Shown: positions 7,175 to 15,986, counted from the first letter of the stretch. The stretch is DNA of 31,234 nucleotides from CAJXZP01 sp041563475 (GCA_041563475.1 JBFFMY010000032.1:1-31234); one strand, 5' to 3'. Made by a program: numbers and translations. The notes: a model not told the origin generated them from the sequence alone.

Positions 7175-8874
7175 TGCGGATAATCTGCACATATATTATC
7201 TTTCTTTGTAGCCTTACTACGACTTCACAAACGGTAGAGCATACCGAAATAAAAGTTAATCCTTATCTCACCATTCTAAGCGATATAAAAAACGACAGTG
7301 TTCCGCATGGAAAATATGCCGTAGTGTACAAAAACAATACAATCTTAAAAGGCACCACCAAAGAGGGAGAAATGGATGGGGTATGGATAGGCTATTTTAA
7401 TGGAGACCAAAAAATTAAAGGTCGGTTTGTGAATGGTGTAAAGCATGGCGAATGGACTGTTTGGGGGGCTGATGGAAGTGAAATTGCAAAATTCCAATAC
7501 AATTACGGTAAAAAAATAGGCCATTGGCAAGGGTATTATTCCAATCGGTCGAAAGCCATTGACATCATTTATTCCCCCACCGGAAACCTGGTTCAGTGTA
7601 TCCAATATTACCCTGCCGGGAATATTTCCTTGAATTTCGAATATGATTTTGACAAACCCCAACCGCTGGCTGAATATTCCTATTACTTCGAAAATCAATC
7701 CATTTTTCAGTATGAGAAATACACTGATTTAAAAAGAAATGGCAGTTTTCAACGCTATTATGATAATGGCATTATTTGGGAAAATTTAGAATACGCTAAC
7801 GGTGATTTAATGCAAGTTATTGAAACAAGGTCTAAAGGAGGAATGCCCAGAAAAAATGAAGACTTTAGAAATGGCTCTGGCGAGTTACGCTTGTACTACC
7901 CGAATGGAAATACCTATTCAACCACCCAATATATTTCCGGTAAACGAAATGGAAAAATTGAACTTTTTGACCTTGGTGGAAAACCGGTTGGAGAAGGATA
8001 TTTTACGGACAACAAACCTGTGGGGCATTGGAAAATTTTTTCTGAGTTTCATAGTTTACGACTTCAGGTTTCGTTTGATTCAATCCCTGGTTTAACCTAT
8101 CTCATTCGCAAAATTTCTCCCGCTCAAAAAGAACGTACAGAAGGCCCCGTTAAAGATGGCTTACGTCATGGGACATGGAAAACATATGATGCATATGGGG
8201 AATTGGTTTCAGAAAATAATTTTCAGTTTGGCTTTATGCATGGGCCTCAAATAACATATCAAAGCAACAAAATTTTACAATTAGCCAACTATGCATATGG
8301 GAACAAAAGCGGCAAGTCAACTTATTATAGTTCTTTTGAGGAAGTGCTTTCGGAAGACTGGTATATGGCAGAATCTACCATAGATAGTAATTGGTACATA
8401 TCACCTGAGGATAGTTGGGTTCCTGTATCAAGAACTACACGTCAATCTAATCAGGTTAGAACGGCTTTTTACCCTCCATTCCCGGGAATGAAAATGCATA
8501 AATCACGTGTGTCGTATGTAGATAAAAAGGAACTTATGTTTACCGTACAGCGCCAATTTGGGTACAATTATAAGCCTGAACTTAAACCTGCTAGTTTTCG
8601 AGGCGGATCAAATGAAGAGAAAAACTATATCTATACCAATATAAAAATTCCGGAAGAGCTAAAATCAAAACGTTTATCTGGCGCGGTTCTCGTTCGTTAC
8701 CATGTAGATGAGTTTGGAATAATTAGCAAAATAAAAGTATTAAAAACCATGGGGTTCGGTTTAGATGAGGCGGCAGTAAATGTACTTAAATCGTTACCTC
8801 CACTCAACCCTGCAACTTTTAATGGCATACCCATTCCGTGTTATGTAGTGCGTGAAATAGACTTCAAAATTTAA
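7174..8874 (+). CDS. MORN_2-repeat protein with C-terminal TonB domain
   Basis: A 566-aa exported protein. A signal peptide (about residues 1-19, ending TTSQT) is followed by MORN_2-type repeats of about 23 residues with the core G.W..Y..(D/N)G, e.g. GVWIGYFNGDQKIKGRFVNG, GEWTVWGADGSEIAKFQYNYG and GHWQGYYSN. Then comes a less repetitive stretch (about 390-480) and a C-terminal TonB_C-like domain (about 485-566), with GAVLVRYHVDEFGIISKIKVLKTMGFGLDEAAVNVLKSLPPLNP. It lacks the N-terminal anchor and proline-rich linker of a classic TonB, so it may be a periplasmic or outer-membrane-facing protein rather than an energy transducer. It overlaps the antiporter stop by 1 nt. The stop codon overlaps that of the convergent ClC gene. 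Confidence 0.8.
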   Translation: MRIICTYIIFLCSLTTTSQTVEHTEIKVNPYLTILSDIKNDSVPHGKYAVVYKNNTILKGTTKEGEMDGVWIGYFNGDQKIKGRFVNGVKHGEWTVWGADGSEIAKFQYNYGKKIGHWQGYYSNRSKAIDIIYSPTGNLVQCIQYYPAGNISLNFEYDFDKPQPLAEYSYYFENQSIFQYEKYTDLKRNGSFQRYYDNGIIWENLEYANGDLMQVIETRSKGGMPRKNEDFRNGSGELRLYYPNGNTYSTTQYISGKRNGKIELFDLGGKPVGEGYFTDNKPVGHWKIFSEFHSLRLQVSFDSIPGLTYLIRKISPAQKERTEGPVKDGLRHGTWKTYDAYGELVSENNFQFGFMHGPQITYQSNKILQLANYAYGNKSGKSTYYSSFEEVLSEDWYMAESTIDSNWYISPEDSWVPVSRTTRQSNQVRTAFYPPFPGMKMHKSRVSYVDKKELMFTVQRQFGYNYKPELKPASFRGGSNEEKNYIYTNIKIPEELKSKRLSGAVLVRYHVDEFGIISKIKVLKTMGFGLDEAAVNVLKSLPPLNPATFNGIPIPCYVVREIDFKI

Positions 8875-10655
8875 TCTCCTTCTTCGTAAAAATCTCGCAG
8901 TAATTGGCGATAGGCAGAAAATAATTTTGATTTCGAAACAAATCCAATATACTTGCTATCGTGGGTTACCACAGGTAAATTCCATGCACCACTTTGATCA
9001 AATTTGTGCATTACTTGTTCCATCGTGTCTGTGAAATAAATAAACTCTGGCGCAGGAGTCATTAACTCATGAACAAACACCTCATTGTACCGATCCCTTT
9101 CGAACATAATCTCTCTTACATCGTTTAAATTCACTACGCCCAAGAATGTATTATTATCATCAATTACTGGAAATAAATTTCGGGATGATTGGGATACAAC
9201 TTGCACTAAATCACCCAATTTTTTGTAAGCATTAATAGTCAGGAAGTTTTTTTCAATCTCGTTTTGCAAACGCATTAAGGTTAATACTGCTCTGTCCTTA
9301 TGATGGGTGATTAAGTCGCCTTCTTCTCCCAATTGACGGGTATACACACTAAACGATGTAAAGTATTTAACGAATAAGAATGAAATAACTGCAGTAATCA
9401 TTAAAGGTAGAAACAAAGAATACCCTCCTGTAATTTCTGCAATCAAAAATATAGCGGTTAATGGCGCATGAAGAATACCTGCCATTGCACCTGCCATTCC
9501 AACGAGGGTGAAATTACTTCGAGAAATATTTTCAAAACCTAAGTAGTTTAATATGTATCCGAAAACATACCCACCAGAAGAGCCAATAAACAATGTTGGG
9601 GCAAAAATTCCACCTACTCCACCACTATTCAAAGTTAATGAAGCGGCCATTGCTTTTAAAATTGGAAGAGCCAATAACAGCAAAGCCCCGAAAAACATAT
9701 TATCCGAAATATCAAAAAGGGTAAAAGAAGAAAGCACTTTGTCCAAATCATCCGCTATTAATGCATTAATAGTTGGGAAACCCTCCCCATACAACTGCGG
9801 GAAAATGAAAATCAAACTACCTACTAATACCCCTCCAATAATTGGACGCCAATACACATTCTCAATTTTTTTGAGCCATTTATCCGTAAAAAAATACGTC
9901 TTTGTGAAGTTCACGGATAACACCCCAGTAAACAAACCCAATACAATGTAAAACAGAATATTTGATATTTGAAACTCATCTATTACCCGAAAATGAAACA
10001 AAAAATCATCGGAAAGTATCAGCCTTGACATCACGGTAGCGCTTGCAGAAGCCAATAATAATGGGATTAACGAGGTAATGGTTAAATCTAACATTATCAC
10101 CTCAATGGCAAATACAATGGCCGCAATGGGGGCATTAAAAATGGCCGCCAAAGCACCGGAAGCAGCTGCGCCAATGAGTAATTTTTTCTTTTTGTAATTT
10201 AATCGCAACAGCTGACTTAAATTAGAGCTTATTGCTCCTGAGGTAGCTACGGTTGGGCCCTCAAGACCCACCGAACCTCCAAAACCAACTGTAATACTTG
10301 CGCCAATAATGGAGGCAAATGTGTCTTTCCTCCCAATATTTCCATTTCCTTTTGAAATGGCGTATAGCATAATTGGAATCCCATGCCCAACTTTATCTCG
10401 AATCAAAAATTTGGAGATTAAAATAACGAGCATAATTCCCACTGCCGGGTAAATAAAGTATAGGTAATCATGCACGTGACTAACACCCGTTTTTAAAAGA
10501 TACTCTACCAAATGCACGGCATTTTTCAAAACCACCGCAACCAATCCAGATAGTAATCCAACAACGATACTTAGAATGTAAGTAAAATACTTATCCGACA
10601 AGTGCTTTGAGCGCCAAATGATAAGTCTACGTATTAATTGGTTTATTTTTTTCAC
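8871..10655 (-). CDS. ClC-family chloride channel with CBS pair
   Basis: An inner-membrane ClC protein of about 594-597 aa. Numbered from the upstream TTG (10664), the ion-pathway motifs are GHGIP (93-97), GSVGLEGP (130-137, gating Glu135), and GGVGGIFAPTLFIG (348-361), with the pore Tyr441 in SVYTRQL. Two CBS domains follow (about 472-525 and 535-590), which may sense nucleotides. At the position of the internal proton glutamate (E203 in E. coli ClC-ec1) the sequence reads FAIEVIM with Val189, as in channel-type ClCs, so passive chloride conduction is more likely than Cl-/H+ exchange. I prefer the GTG at 10655 (MKKINQL...) because a -7 box (10662-10669) overlaps the TTG. Convergent with, and sharing stop bases with, the MORN/TonB gene. 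Confidence 0.9.
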   Translation of the reverse strand: MKKINQLIRRLIIWRSKHLSDKYFTYILSIVVGLLSGLVAVVLKNAVHLVEYLLKTGVSHVHDYLYFIYPAVGIMLVILISKFLIRDKVGHGIPIMLYAISKGNGNIGRKDTFASIIGASITVGFGGSVGLEGPTVATSGAISSNLSQLLRLNYKKKKLLIGAAASGALAAIFNAPIAAIVFAIEVIMLDLTITSLIPLLLASASATVMSRLILSDDFLFHFRVIDEFQISNILFYIVLGLFTGVLSVNFTKTYFFTDKWLKKIENVYWRPIIGGVLVGSLIFIFPQLYGEGFPTINALIADDLDKVLSSFTLFDISDNMFFGALLLLALPILKAMAASLTLNSGGVGGIFAPTLFIGSSGGYVFGYILNYLGFENISRSNFTLVGMAGAMAGILHAPLTAIFLIAEITGGYSLFLPLMITAVISFLFVKYFTSFSVYTRQLGEEGDLITHHKDRAVLTLMRLQNEIEKNFLTINAYKKLGDLVQVVSQSSRNLFPVIDDNNTFLGVVNLNDVREIMFERDRYNEVFVHELMTPAPEFIYFTDTMEQVMHKFDQSGAWNLPVVTHDSKYIGFVSKSKLFSAYRQLLRDFYEEGD

Positions 10656-10661
10656 GGGCCG

Positions 10662-10669
10662 CAAAATTA
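10662..10669 (-). promoter_or_regulatory. -7 element at the start of the ClC gene
   Basis: Minus-strand TAATTTTG fits TAnnTTTG and overlaps the possible TTG start at 10664. It lies 6 nt before the GTG at 10655, arguing for the GTG as start and for an extremely short leader. Confidence 0.4.
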
Positions 10670-10773
10670 GGTTTAATAATGCGAATGAAATAAATAAAAA
10701 TGAGGTATTTAGATATTCATTTTGAGGAATTTATCCTGACTTTTGAATCCCTCATAATTGGCTTTTAATTCCC

Positions 10774-11928
10774 CTAAATCTTGTGTAAAATTTCTGCGGC
10801 TTTCAAAAGCGTTTCGTCCTTTTTCGCAAAGCAAAAACGCAGCACTTTATCCGGACTTTCATTCTTATAAAACACGGAAACTGGTATGGAAGCAATTTTG
10901 TAATCTATAGTTAAGCGCTTTGCAAATTCCGTGTCCTTTTCTTCGGTTATATTGGTGTAATCAAGTAATTGAAAGTACGTTCCTGCGGCCGGTTTAATTT
11001 TAAATCTAGAACCTTGCAGCGCCTCAACAAACAAGTCTCTTTTTTTCTGATACATTTCAGAAATATGCATGTAATTGTCTGGGTTTTCCAAAAAAGTAGC
11101 TAACGCCCTTTGTATTGGATGATTTACAGCGAAAGTAACAAATTGATGTACTTTATTAAATTCCTTCATCATTCTACTAGGTCCCATTGCATACCCAACT
11201 TTCCAACCGGTGGCATGAAAAGTTTTACCAAACGAACCCACTAAAAAACTTCTATCGGCCAAATTCGGAAAACGTGCAATACTTTGGTGCTTCTGATCAT
11301 CAAAAATGATATGTTGGTATACCTCATCACTCAAAATCAAAATATCCGTATCATGAGTTATGTTATCCAACATTTTCAAGTCTTCTTCACTCCATACCGT
11401 TCCACTTGGGTTTTGGGGCGAATTGATTATAATCATTTTTGTTCGGTGATTAATCAATTTTTTCACCTCATTCCAATCCAACTTAAAATCAGGTGCATGC
11501 AATTCAAAAAATACAGGACTCGCACCACTTAATTCAATTGCCGGCACGTAACAGTCATACGCGGGACTAAATACAATAACCTCATCCCCGTCTTTTACCA
11601 AAGCTGTTATAGCGGTATAAATTGCTTGTGTACCTCCTGCAGTAATGGTCACCTCCGTTTCTGCATCATATACGCGGCCATACAATTCATAGGCTTTATT
11701 CACCAACTGCTCGCGCAACCCCAAATATCCTTGCATCGGAGCGTATTGATTATATCCCGATTTCATATTTTGATGAATAAGAGATATAAGTTCCTTGGAT
11801 ACAGGAAAGTCTGGAAATCCTTGCGATAAGTTGATGGCATCATGTTCAGCGGCTAGTTGCGACATAACCGTAAAAATAGTTGTGCCAACGTTGGGTAGTT
11901 TCGAAGAAATGGCGCCTGTATAATTCAT
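10774..11928 (-). CDS. ybdL: Methionine-type aminotransferase (class I, PLP)
   Basis: A 384-aa fold-type I PLP enzyme. Landmarks: INLSQGFPDFP (32-42, substrate side), ITAGGTQAIYTAI (95-107, phosphate binding), NSPQNPSGT (169-177, Asn173), LSDEVYQHIIFD (199-210, Asp201 and Tyr204), SFGKTFHATGWKVGY with Schiff-base Lys235, and VLRFCFAK near the end (carboxylate-binding Arg). The sequence resembles YbdL/kynurenine aminotransferase-like enzymes (E. coli YbdL is 386 aa), which transaminate methionine and aromatic amino acids; in bacteria this could finish methionine salvage. Exact specificity is inferred. Cytoplasmic. Divergent from the carboxylase gene, with its own -7 box at 11945-11952. Confidence 0.88.
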   Translation of the reverse strand: MNYTGAISSKLPNVGTTIFTVMSQLAAEHDAINLSQGFPDFPVSKELISLIHQNMKSGYNQYAPMQGYLGLREQLVNKAYELYGRVYDAETEVTITAGGTQAIYTAITALVKDGDEVIVFSPAYDCYVPAIELSGASPVFFELHAPDFKLDWNEVKKLINHRTKMIIINSPQNPSGTVWSEEDLKMLDNITHDTDILILSDEVYQHIIFDDQKHQSIARFPNLADRSFLVGSFGKTFHATGWKVGYAMGPSRMMKEFNKVHQFVTFAVNHPIQRALATFLENPDNYMHISEMYQKKRDLFVEALQGSRFKIKPAAGTYFQLLDYTNITEEKDTEFAKRLTIDYKIASIPVSVFYKNESPDKVLRFCFAKKDETLLKAAEILHKI

Positions 11929-11944
11929 CTTGTTAGGTTTTAAC

Positions 11945-11952
11945 CAAAAGTA
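11945..11952 (-). promoter_or_regulatory. -7 element for the aminotransferase gene
   Basis: Minus-strand TACTTTTG, a full TAnnTTTG match, 16 nt before the ATG at 11928. No obvious -33 TTG at 17-23 nt. Confidence 0.4.
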
Positions 11953-12019
11953 AGGAAACCCCTAAAAAAATAACGTAAATAAAGTAGCATACCACAGATA
12001 TTTCCTAACTATTCCAACC

Positions 12020-12047
12020 TTTGAATCAGTAGCCTTTTTTATCTTTG
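12020..12047 (+). promoter_or_regulatory. Promoter for the acyl-CoA carboxylase gene
   Basis: TTTG (12020-12023), a slightly short 16-nt spacer, and TATCTTTG (12040-12047). The -7 box overlaps the TTG at 12045 that opens the long reading frame, which supports the downstream ATG at 12114 as start, leaving a leader of about 60 nt. Confidence 0.5.
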
Positions 12048-12113
12048 AAAATTGATACATTTGAAAGCACCTTCTCTTTTATTCAAGAGAATATACTCAC
12101 AGAAAAGCAACCG

Positions 12114-13655
12114 ATGAACGACAATTTCAAGAAATTACACGATATCAAAGAAGCCGCAAAGTTGGGCGGTGGACAAAAAAGGATTGATTCTCAACATAAA
12201 AAAGGAAAGTTAACGGCTCGCGAACGTATCCATTTCTTATTAGATGAGGGAACTTTTCAAGAAATAGGACAACTAGCTACCCATAGGTCTACCCTTTTCG
12301 GGTTAGATAAACAAGTGTTTTTAGGGGATGGTGTTGTTACTGGATATGGAAAAGTCAACGGCCGATTAGTATATGTTTTTTCTCAAGACTTTACCGTTTT
12401 AGGAGGTTCATTGGCTGAGGCACATGCTGAAAAAATTGTGCGCGTAATGGATTTAGCGATGAATAATGGTGCGCCAATTATTGGATTAAATGACTCAGGC
12501 GGTGCGCGAATTCAAGAAGGTGTAGTTTCGTTAGGTGGGTATGCTGATATTTTCTATAAAAATACTTTAGCCAGTGGAGTTATTCCTCAATTATCTGCAA
12601 TCATGGGTCCATGTGCGGGTGGCGCAGTATATTCTCCTGCCTTAACCGATTTTATAATGATGGTTGAAAACACGTCATATATGTTTGTGACGGGTCCTAA
12701 TGTGGTCAAAACCGTAACACACGAAATTGTAACCTCTGAAGACTTGGGTGGAGCATCAGCGCATTCTGTAAAGTCTGGAGTTAGCCAAATTACTGCGGCT
12801 AACGAAGTGGAGGCTTTTGAAAAATTGCGTAATCTACTCTCTTATATTCCACAAAACTGTGAAGAAAAAGCCCCTTCGATTCCTTATACGTTTGGAAACG
12901 AAAAAAGGGCTGAGCTAAACACTATTGTTCCAGATAATCCAAATCAACCCTACGATATTCATGATGTAATTCAAGGGGTCATCGACTATGATACATTTTA
13001 TGAAGTTCATAAAGAATTTGCCGATAATATTGTAGTTGGTTTTGCGCGTTTGGCGGGTAAATCAATTGGTATAGTTGCGAATCAACCTGCCGTTTTAGCA
13101 GGCGTATTGGATATTAACTCCTCTAAAAAAGCGGCACGTTTTGTACGTTTTTGCGATGCATTCAATATTCCACTCTTGGTATTTGAAGATGTGCCAGGTT
13201 TCCTCCCAGGTACGGATCAAGAATGGAATGCTATTATTTCTAATGGCGCGAAATTGTTATACGCTTTTTGCGAAGCCACAGTTCCAAGAATTACCGTTAT
13301 TACACGTAAAGCATATGGGGGGGCTTACGATGTAATGAACTCCAAGCATATTGGAGCCGACATGAACTTTGCTTGGCCTGGAGCAGAAATTGCCGTTATG
13401 GGAGCAAAAGGGGCGGCTGAAATTATTTTCCGTCATGATATTGCATCGGCAGAAAACCCTGAAGAAATGTGGAAACAAAAAGAGGCTGAATATGCTGAAA
13501 ACTTTGCACATCCATATAGAGCAGCCGCTAGAGGGTATATTGATGATATTATTTTACCGGAAGACACCCGTGAAAAATTAATTATAGCCTTTGAAAGCTT
13601 AAAAAATAAAGTGGCCGTTTTACCTAAGAAAAAACACGGAAATATCCCGTTATAA
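12114..13655 (+). CDS. pccB: Acyl-CoA carboxylase, carboxyltransferase (beta) subunit
   Basis: Transfers carboxyl from biotin to an acyl-CoA (propionyl-CoA carboxylase or methylmalonyl-CoA decarboxylase type). From the ATG at 12114 (MNDNFKKLHDIKEAAKLGGG) the product is 513 aa, matching the family; the open frame extends upstream to a TTG at 12045, but that lies in the promoter. The family runs LGGGQKRIDSQHKKGKLTARERI, GSLAEAHAEKIVRVMDLA, LNDSGGARIQEG, IMGPCAGGAVYSPALTDF and FVTGPNVVKTVTHE (first crotonase-like half), and GFLPGTDQEW, ITRKAYGGAYDVM and WPGAEIAVMGAKGAAEI (second half). The Gly-rich turns form the two oxyanion holes. No biotin-carboxylase or biotin-carrier subunit is nearby, so the holoenzyme must be assembled from genes elsewhere. 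Cytoplasmic. Confidence 0.93.
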   Translation: MNDNFKKLHDIKEAAKLGGGQKRIDSQHKKGKLTARERIHFLLDEGTFQEIGQLATHRSTLFGLDKQVFLGDGVVTGYGKVNGRLVYVFSQDFTVLGGSLAEAHAEKIVRVMDLAMNNGAPIIGLNDSGGARIQEGVVSLGGYADIFYKNTLASGVIPQLSAIMGPCAGGAVYSPALTDFIMMVENTSYMFVTGPNVVKTVTHEIVTSEDLGGASAHSVKSGVSQITAANEVEAFEKLRNLLSYIPQNCEEKAPSIPYTFGNEKRAELNTIVPDNPNQPYDIHDVIQGVIDYDTFYEVHKEFADNIVVGFARLAGKSIGIVANQPAVLAGVLDINSSKKAARFVRFCDAFNIPLLVFEDVPGFLPGTDQEWNAIISNGAKLLYAFCEATVPRITVITRKAYGGAYDVMNSKHIGADMNFAWPGAEIAVMGAKGAAEIIFRHDIASAENPEEMWKQKEAEYAENFAHPYRAAARGYIDDIILPEDTREKLIIAFESLKNKVAVLPKKKHGNIPL

Positions 13656-13768
13656 AGTCAAAACAAAATAAACTACCATTTTACTTCTAGTTTATGTAAA
13701 TTCGGAATCGAATTTTACGGGCAACCATTTGTCATAAAACGAGTTATAACATAGAAATAATTACTCTT

Positions 13769-14380
13769 ATGAAAGCAAAAATATATTTTACACTTCTTAT
13801 TGCAATGGCCTTTGTAGGCATGTCTTTTACTACCGGAAATGAGCCATTAAGGATTGGCGAAACTTCACCCGCTTTTGGTGAACTAACAACCAATTTAGAT
13901 GGGAAAGATGCCGTTTTACGTGAGTACCTGCAGCCCAAAGGAATTATGGTGGTATTCTCATCCAATACGTGTCCATTTGTAAAAGCGTGGGAAGATCGCT
14001 ATTTCGGATTAGCCAATTATTGTAAAGCCAATAACATTGGATTCGTTCTGATTAATTCTAATGCAGCAAAACGTGATGGTGACGATTCATTTCAAGCAAT
14101 GAAAAACCATGCAACCGAAATGAAATACACATTTCCGTATTTAATGGATCACAATTCAACCATAGCAAACAGTTTTGGAGCGAAAGCTACTCCTCAAGTG
14201 TATTTCTTTGATCACGACATGACTTTAAAATATAGAGGTGCAATTGATGACAATCATAAAGATGCTTCAAAAGTTACTCAAACATATGCTTTGAATGCTT
14301 TGCGAAACTATATGGCTGGAGTGGCAATAAGCCCAGAAATAACAGATGCACTTGGGTGCAGTATTAAACGCGTTAAATAA
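13769..14380 (+). CDS. Thioredoxin-like (redoxin) protein with single active-site Cys
   Basis: A 203-aa thioredoxin-fold protein with a hydrophobic N-terminus (1-22, MKAKIYFTLLIAMAFVGMSF) that likely is a signal peptide, so it acts in the envelope. VVFSSNTCPFVKAWEDRY (61-78) matches the FTCNHCPFVKAYEDR motif of the AhpC/TSA-like thioredoxin family, but the first Cys is Ser65; only Cys68 remains. The cis-Pro loop is ATPQVYFF (P142), and the conserved C-terminal GCSIK motif keeps Cys197, so a Cys68-Cys197 disulfide is possible. A strong terminator follows, indicating a single-gene transcript or the end of one starting upstream. Redox substrate unknown. Confidence 0.82.
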   Translation: MKAKIYFTLLIAMAFVGMSFTTGNEPLRIGETSPAFGELTTNLDGKDAVLREYLQPKGIMVVFSSNTCPFVKAWEDRYFGLANYCKANNIGFVLINSNAAKRDGDDSFQAMKNHATEMKYTFPYLMDHNSTIANSFGAKATPQVYFFDHDMTLKYRGAIDDNHKDASKVTQTYALNALRNYMAGVAISPEITDALGCSIKRVK

Positions 14381-14383
14381 GGT

Positions 14384-14407
14384 AAAGGGAGCTAAGCTCC
14401 CTTTTTT
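14384..14407 (+). terminator. Rho-independent terminator
   Basis: AAAGGGAGC (14384-14392) pairs perfectly with GCTCCCTTT (14396-14404) around a TAA loop and runs into a T-tract (14402-14407), directly after the redoxin stop codon. Confidence 0.9.
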
Positions 14408-14444
14408 ATTGCCCTTTTGACTCCCCCTTGGCTTGGCATACTTC

Positions 14445-14474
14445 TTGCAAAATTTGATTATAATTCTATTTTTG
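14445..14474 (+). promoter_or_regulatory. Strong Bacteroidota promoter for the FISUMP gene
   Basis: TTG (14445-14447), a 19-nt spacer and TATTTTTG (14467-14474) match the consensus in all parts. The -7 box ends 4 nt before the ATG at 14479, so transcription would begin at or next to the start codon. Confidence 0.65.
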
Positions 14475-14478
14475 ACGT

Positions 14479-15975
14479 ATGCGTGTAACAAAAAATAATC
14501 GGTTTTTTTTCATTTGGAGCTTAGCTGTATTCATCCTAATTAATGGTTGTTCCTTTCATCGAGTGGGGTCAGACATAATAACAGATGCCAGATTTAAGAA
14601 CCTAGATAAGAAGACTGAAGTGGAACTAATTTACAATCCTGCAACCGTCATATATTTGGCAGAGCACTCCGAGTTTTTTACACATCTAAATTCGGATGAA
14701 GCAAGTAAATACCGGGGTAATTTTAGTTCTAGACTAGCTGAAAAAAACATTTGGGTCGGGGGTTCTACTGCCAGATTTGTGGTCACTGTAAGAGAAATTG
14801 TATTTACTGAAAAAACCCATGAAGAATGTCATGTAGATGAAAAATCCCAAAAGAAATACTGCTTTTGGTTAAATAATCTTGATATTACCGTAAACGCAAC
14901 TGTATTTGATAGACATACGCATAAATCCAAAAACCTTTCTTTCGGGGTAACAGAATCCACTAAAATTAAATCGCGTTTTATTTTAAAAGGATATAAAGAA
15001 GGTAGTTTTTTTCTCAGTCACCACGATTACGTCCCTGAATTAGTGACTAGTTGCTTGAAAAAAATTGCTGGAAAAACCGCGAAAGTTATACGAAAAGCAT
15101 ATAGAAAAGATGGCAGAGCAATTAGAAAGAAAAATAGAAGGGAAAATAAAAACAAAAATGAAATAGATGTCAGTGATTCATTGAGCTTCGCAGAAAGATG
15201 GGATCGCAGGCACAGTACAATAGAAGTAAGCCAACCAGACTCCTTACCCTTAGAAAAAAAGGAGGCCATCACTATTCAATCGGAACCTATTCAATCAGCG
15301 CCTATTTACGAGAATCCTAACTTGGTTAAATCATCCGTATTTGTTGATTACCAAACAGGAGATACATATGAAACCAAACAGGTTGAAAACACCATAGTTT
15401 GGATGGTAGAGAACTTACGTACACCCTACTTTAAAAATGGAGATAGCATTCCCGAATCTAAAAATATAAAAGAGTGGAATATGGCTACTAAACTAGGGCA
15501 ACCAACGTGGATGAATTATAAAAATTCGAATCAAAATGGAACGTGCGGAAAAATGTACAATTGGTTTGCGGTTATTGATTCGAGAGGTTTAGCACCACAA
15601 GGGTGGCATGTTACAACAGAGGATGAATGGGTATTATTAATAGATTATTGGGGTGGTTTTGGCGGAAAAGAGAAACATGCTGGATATAAGCTAAAAAGCA
15701 CCAAAAATTGGAGTGATAAAACTTTTACTGCGGGGAACGAATCTACGAACGGAAATGGAAATAACAAGAGCGAGCTCAATTGTTTGCCGTGTGGTCAAAT
15801 AAATAAATACGAAGGAGGTTATTATTATGGGAAAACTGCATATTGGTGGGTTGCTCTCCAGGCAAACAAAAAAATTTCTGGTGTATCGCTAAATTCAAAT
15901 GGGAAAATTAAAATACGGAATTTCAATCCTAATTTTGGTTACTCGGTAAGGTGCGTAAAAGATTCACCTAAGTGA
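14479..15975 (+). CDS. FISUMP-domain lipoprotein with unknown N-terminal domain
   Basis: A 498-aa protein. The N-terminus has basic residues, a hydrophobic stretch (9-21) and LINGC with lipidation Cys24. Residues about 25-200 form a domain I do not recognise, with a Cys pair in EECHVDEKSQKKYC. A basic linker (KAYRKDGRAIRKKNRRENK, about 205-225) and a Ser/Pro/Glu-rich linker (about 235-285) follow. The C-terminal 210 residues match the Fibrobacter succinogenes major paralogous (FISUMP, TIGR02145) domain: DYQTGDTYETKQV, WMVENLRTPYF, NGTCGKMYNWFAVID, GLAPQGWHVTTEDEWVLL and the terminal GYSVRCVKD. It should sit on an outer-membrane face. Function is unknown. It has its own strong promoter, and the convergent YdeI gene lies 11 bp away. 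Confidence 0.82.
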   Translation: MRVTKNNRFFFIWSLAVFILINGCSFHRVGSDIITDARFKNLDKKTEVELIYNPATVIYLAEHSEFFTHLNSDEASKYRGNFSSRLAEKNIWVGGSTARFVVTVREIVFTEKTHEECHVDEKSQKKYCFWLNNLDITVNATVFDRHTHKSKNLSFGVTESTKIKSRFILKGYKEGSFFLSHHDYVPELVTSCLKKIAGKTAKVIRKAYRKDGRAIRKKNRRENKNKNEIDVSDSLSFAERWDRRHSTIEVSQPDSLPLEKKEAITIQSEPIQSAPIYENPNLVKSSVFVDYQTGDTYETKQVENTIVWMVENLRTPYFKNGDSIPESKNIKEWNMATKLGQPTWMNYKNSNQNGTCGKMYNWFAVIDSRGLAPQGWHVTTEDEWVLLIDYWGGFGGKEKHAGYKLKSTKNWSDKTFTAGNESTNGNGNNKSELNCLPCGQINKYEGGYYYGKTAYWWVALQANKKISGVSLNSNGKIKIRNFNPNFGYSVRCVKDSPK

Positions 15976-15986
15976 CCGACCGTGAT

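Noticed and set aside
9553..9951. 132-residue plus-strand frame inside the ClC gene
   Set aside because: It is antisense to the conserved pore region of a clear ClC protein and has no signal or motif of its own.
13669..13694. Terminator after the carboxylase gene (TAAACTA / TAGTTTA)
   Set aside because: The stem is only 7 AT-rich pairs with a 12-nt loop and no T-tract, too weak to call.
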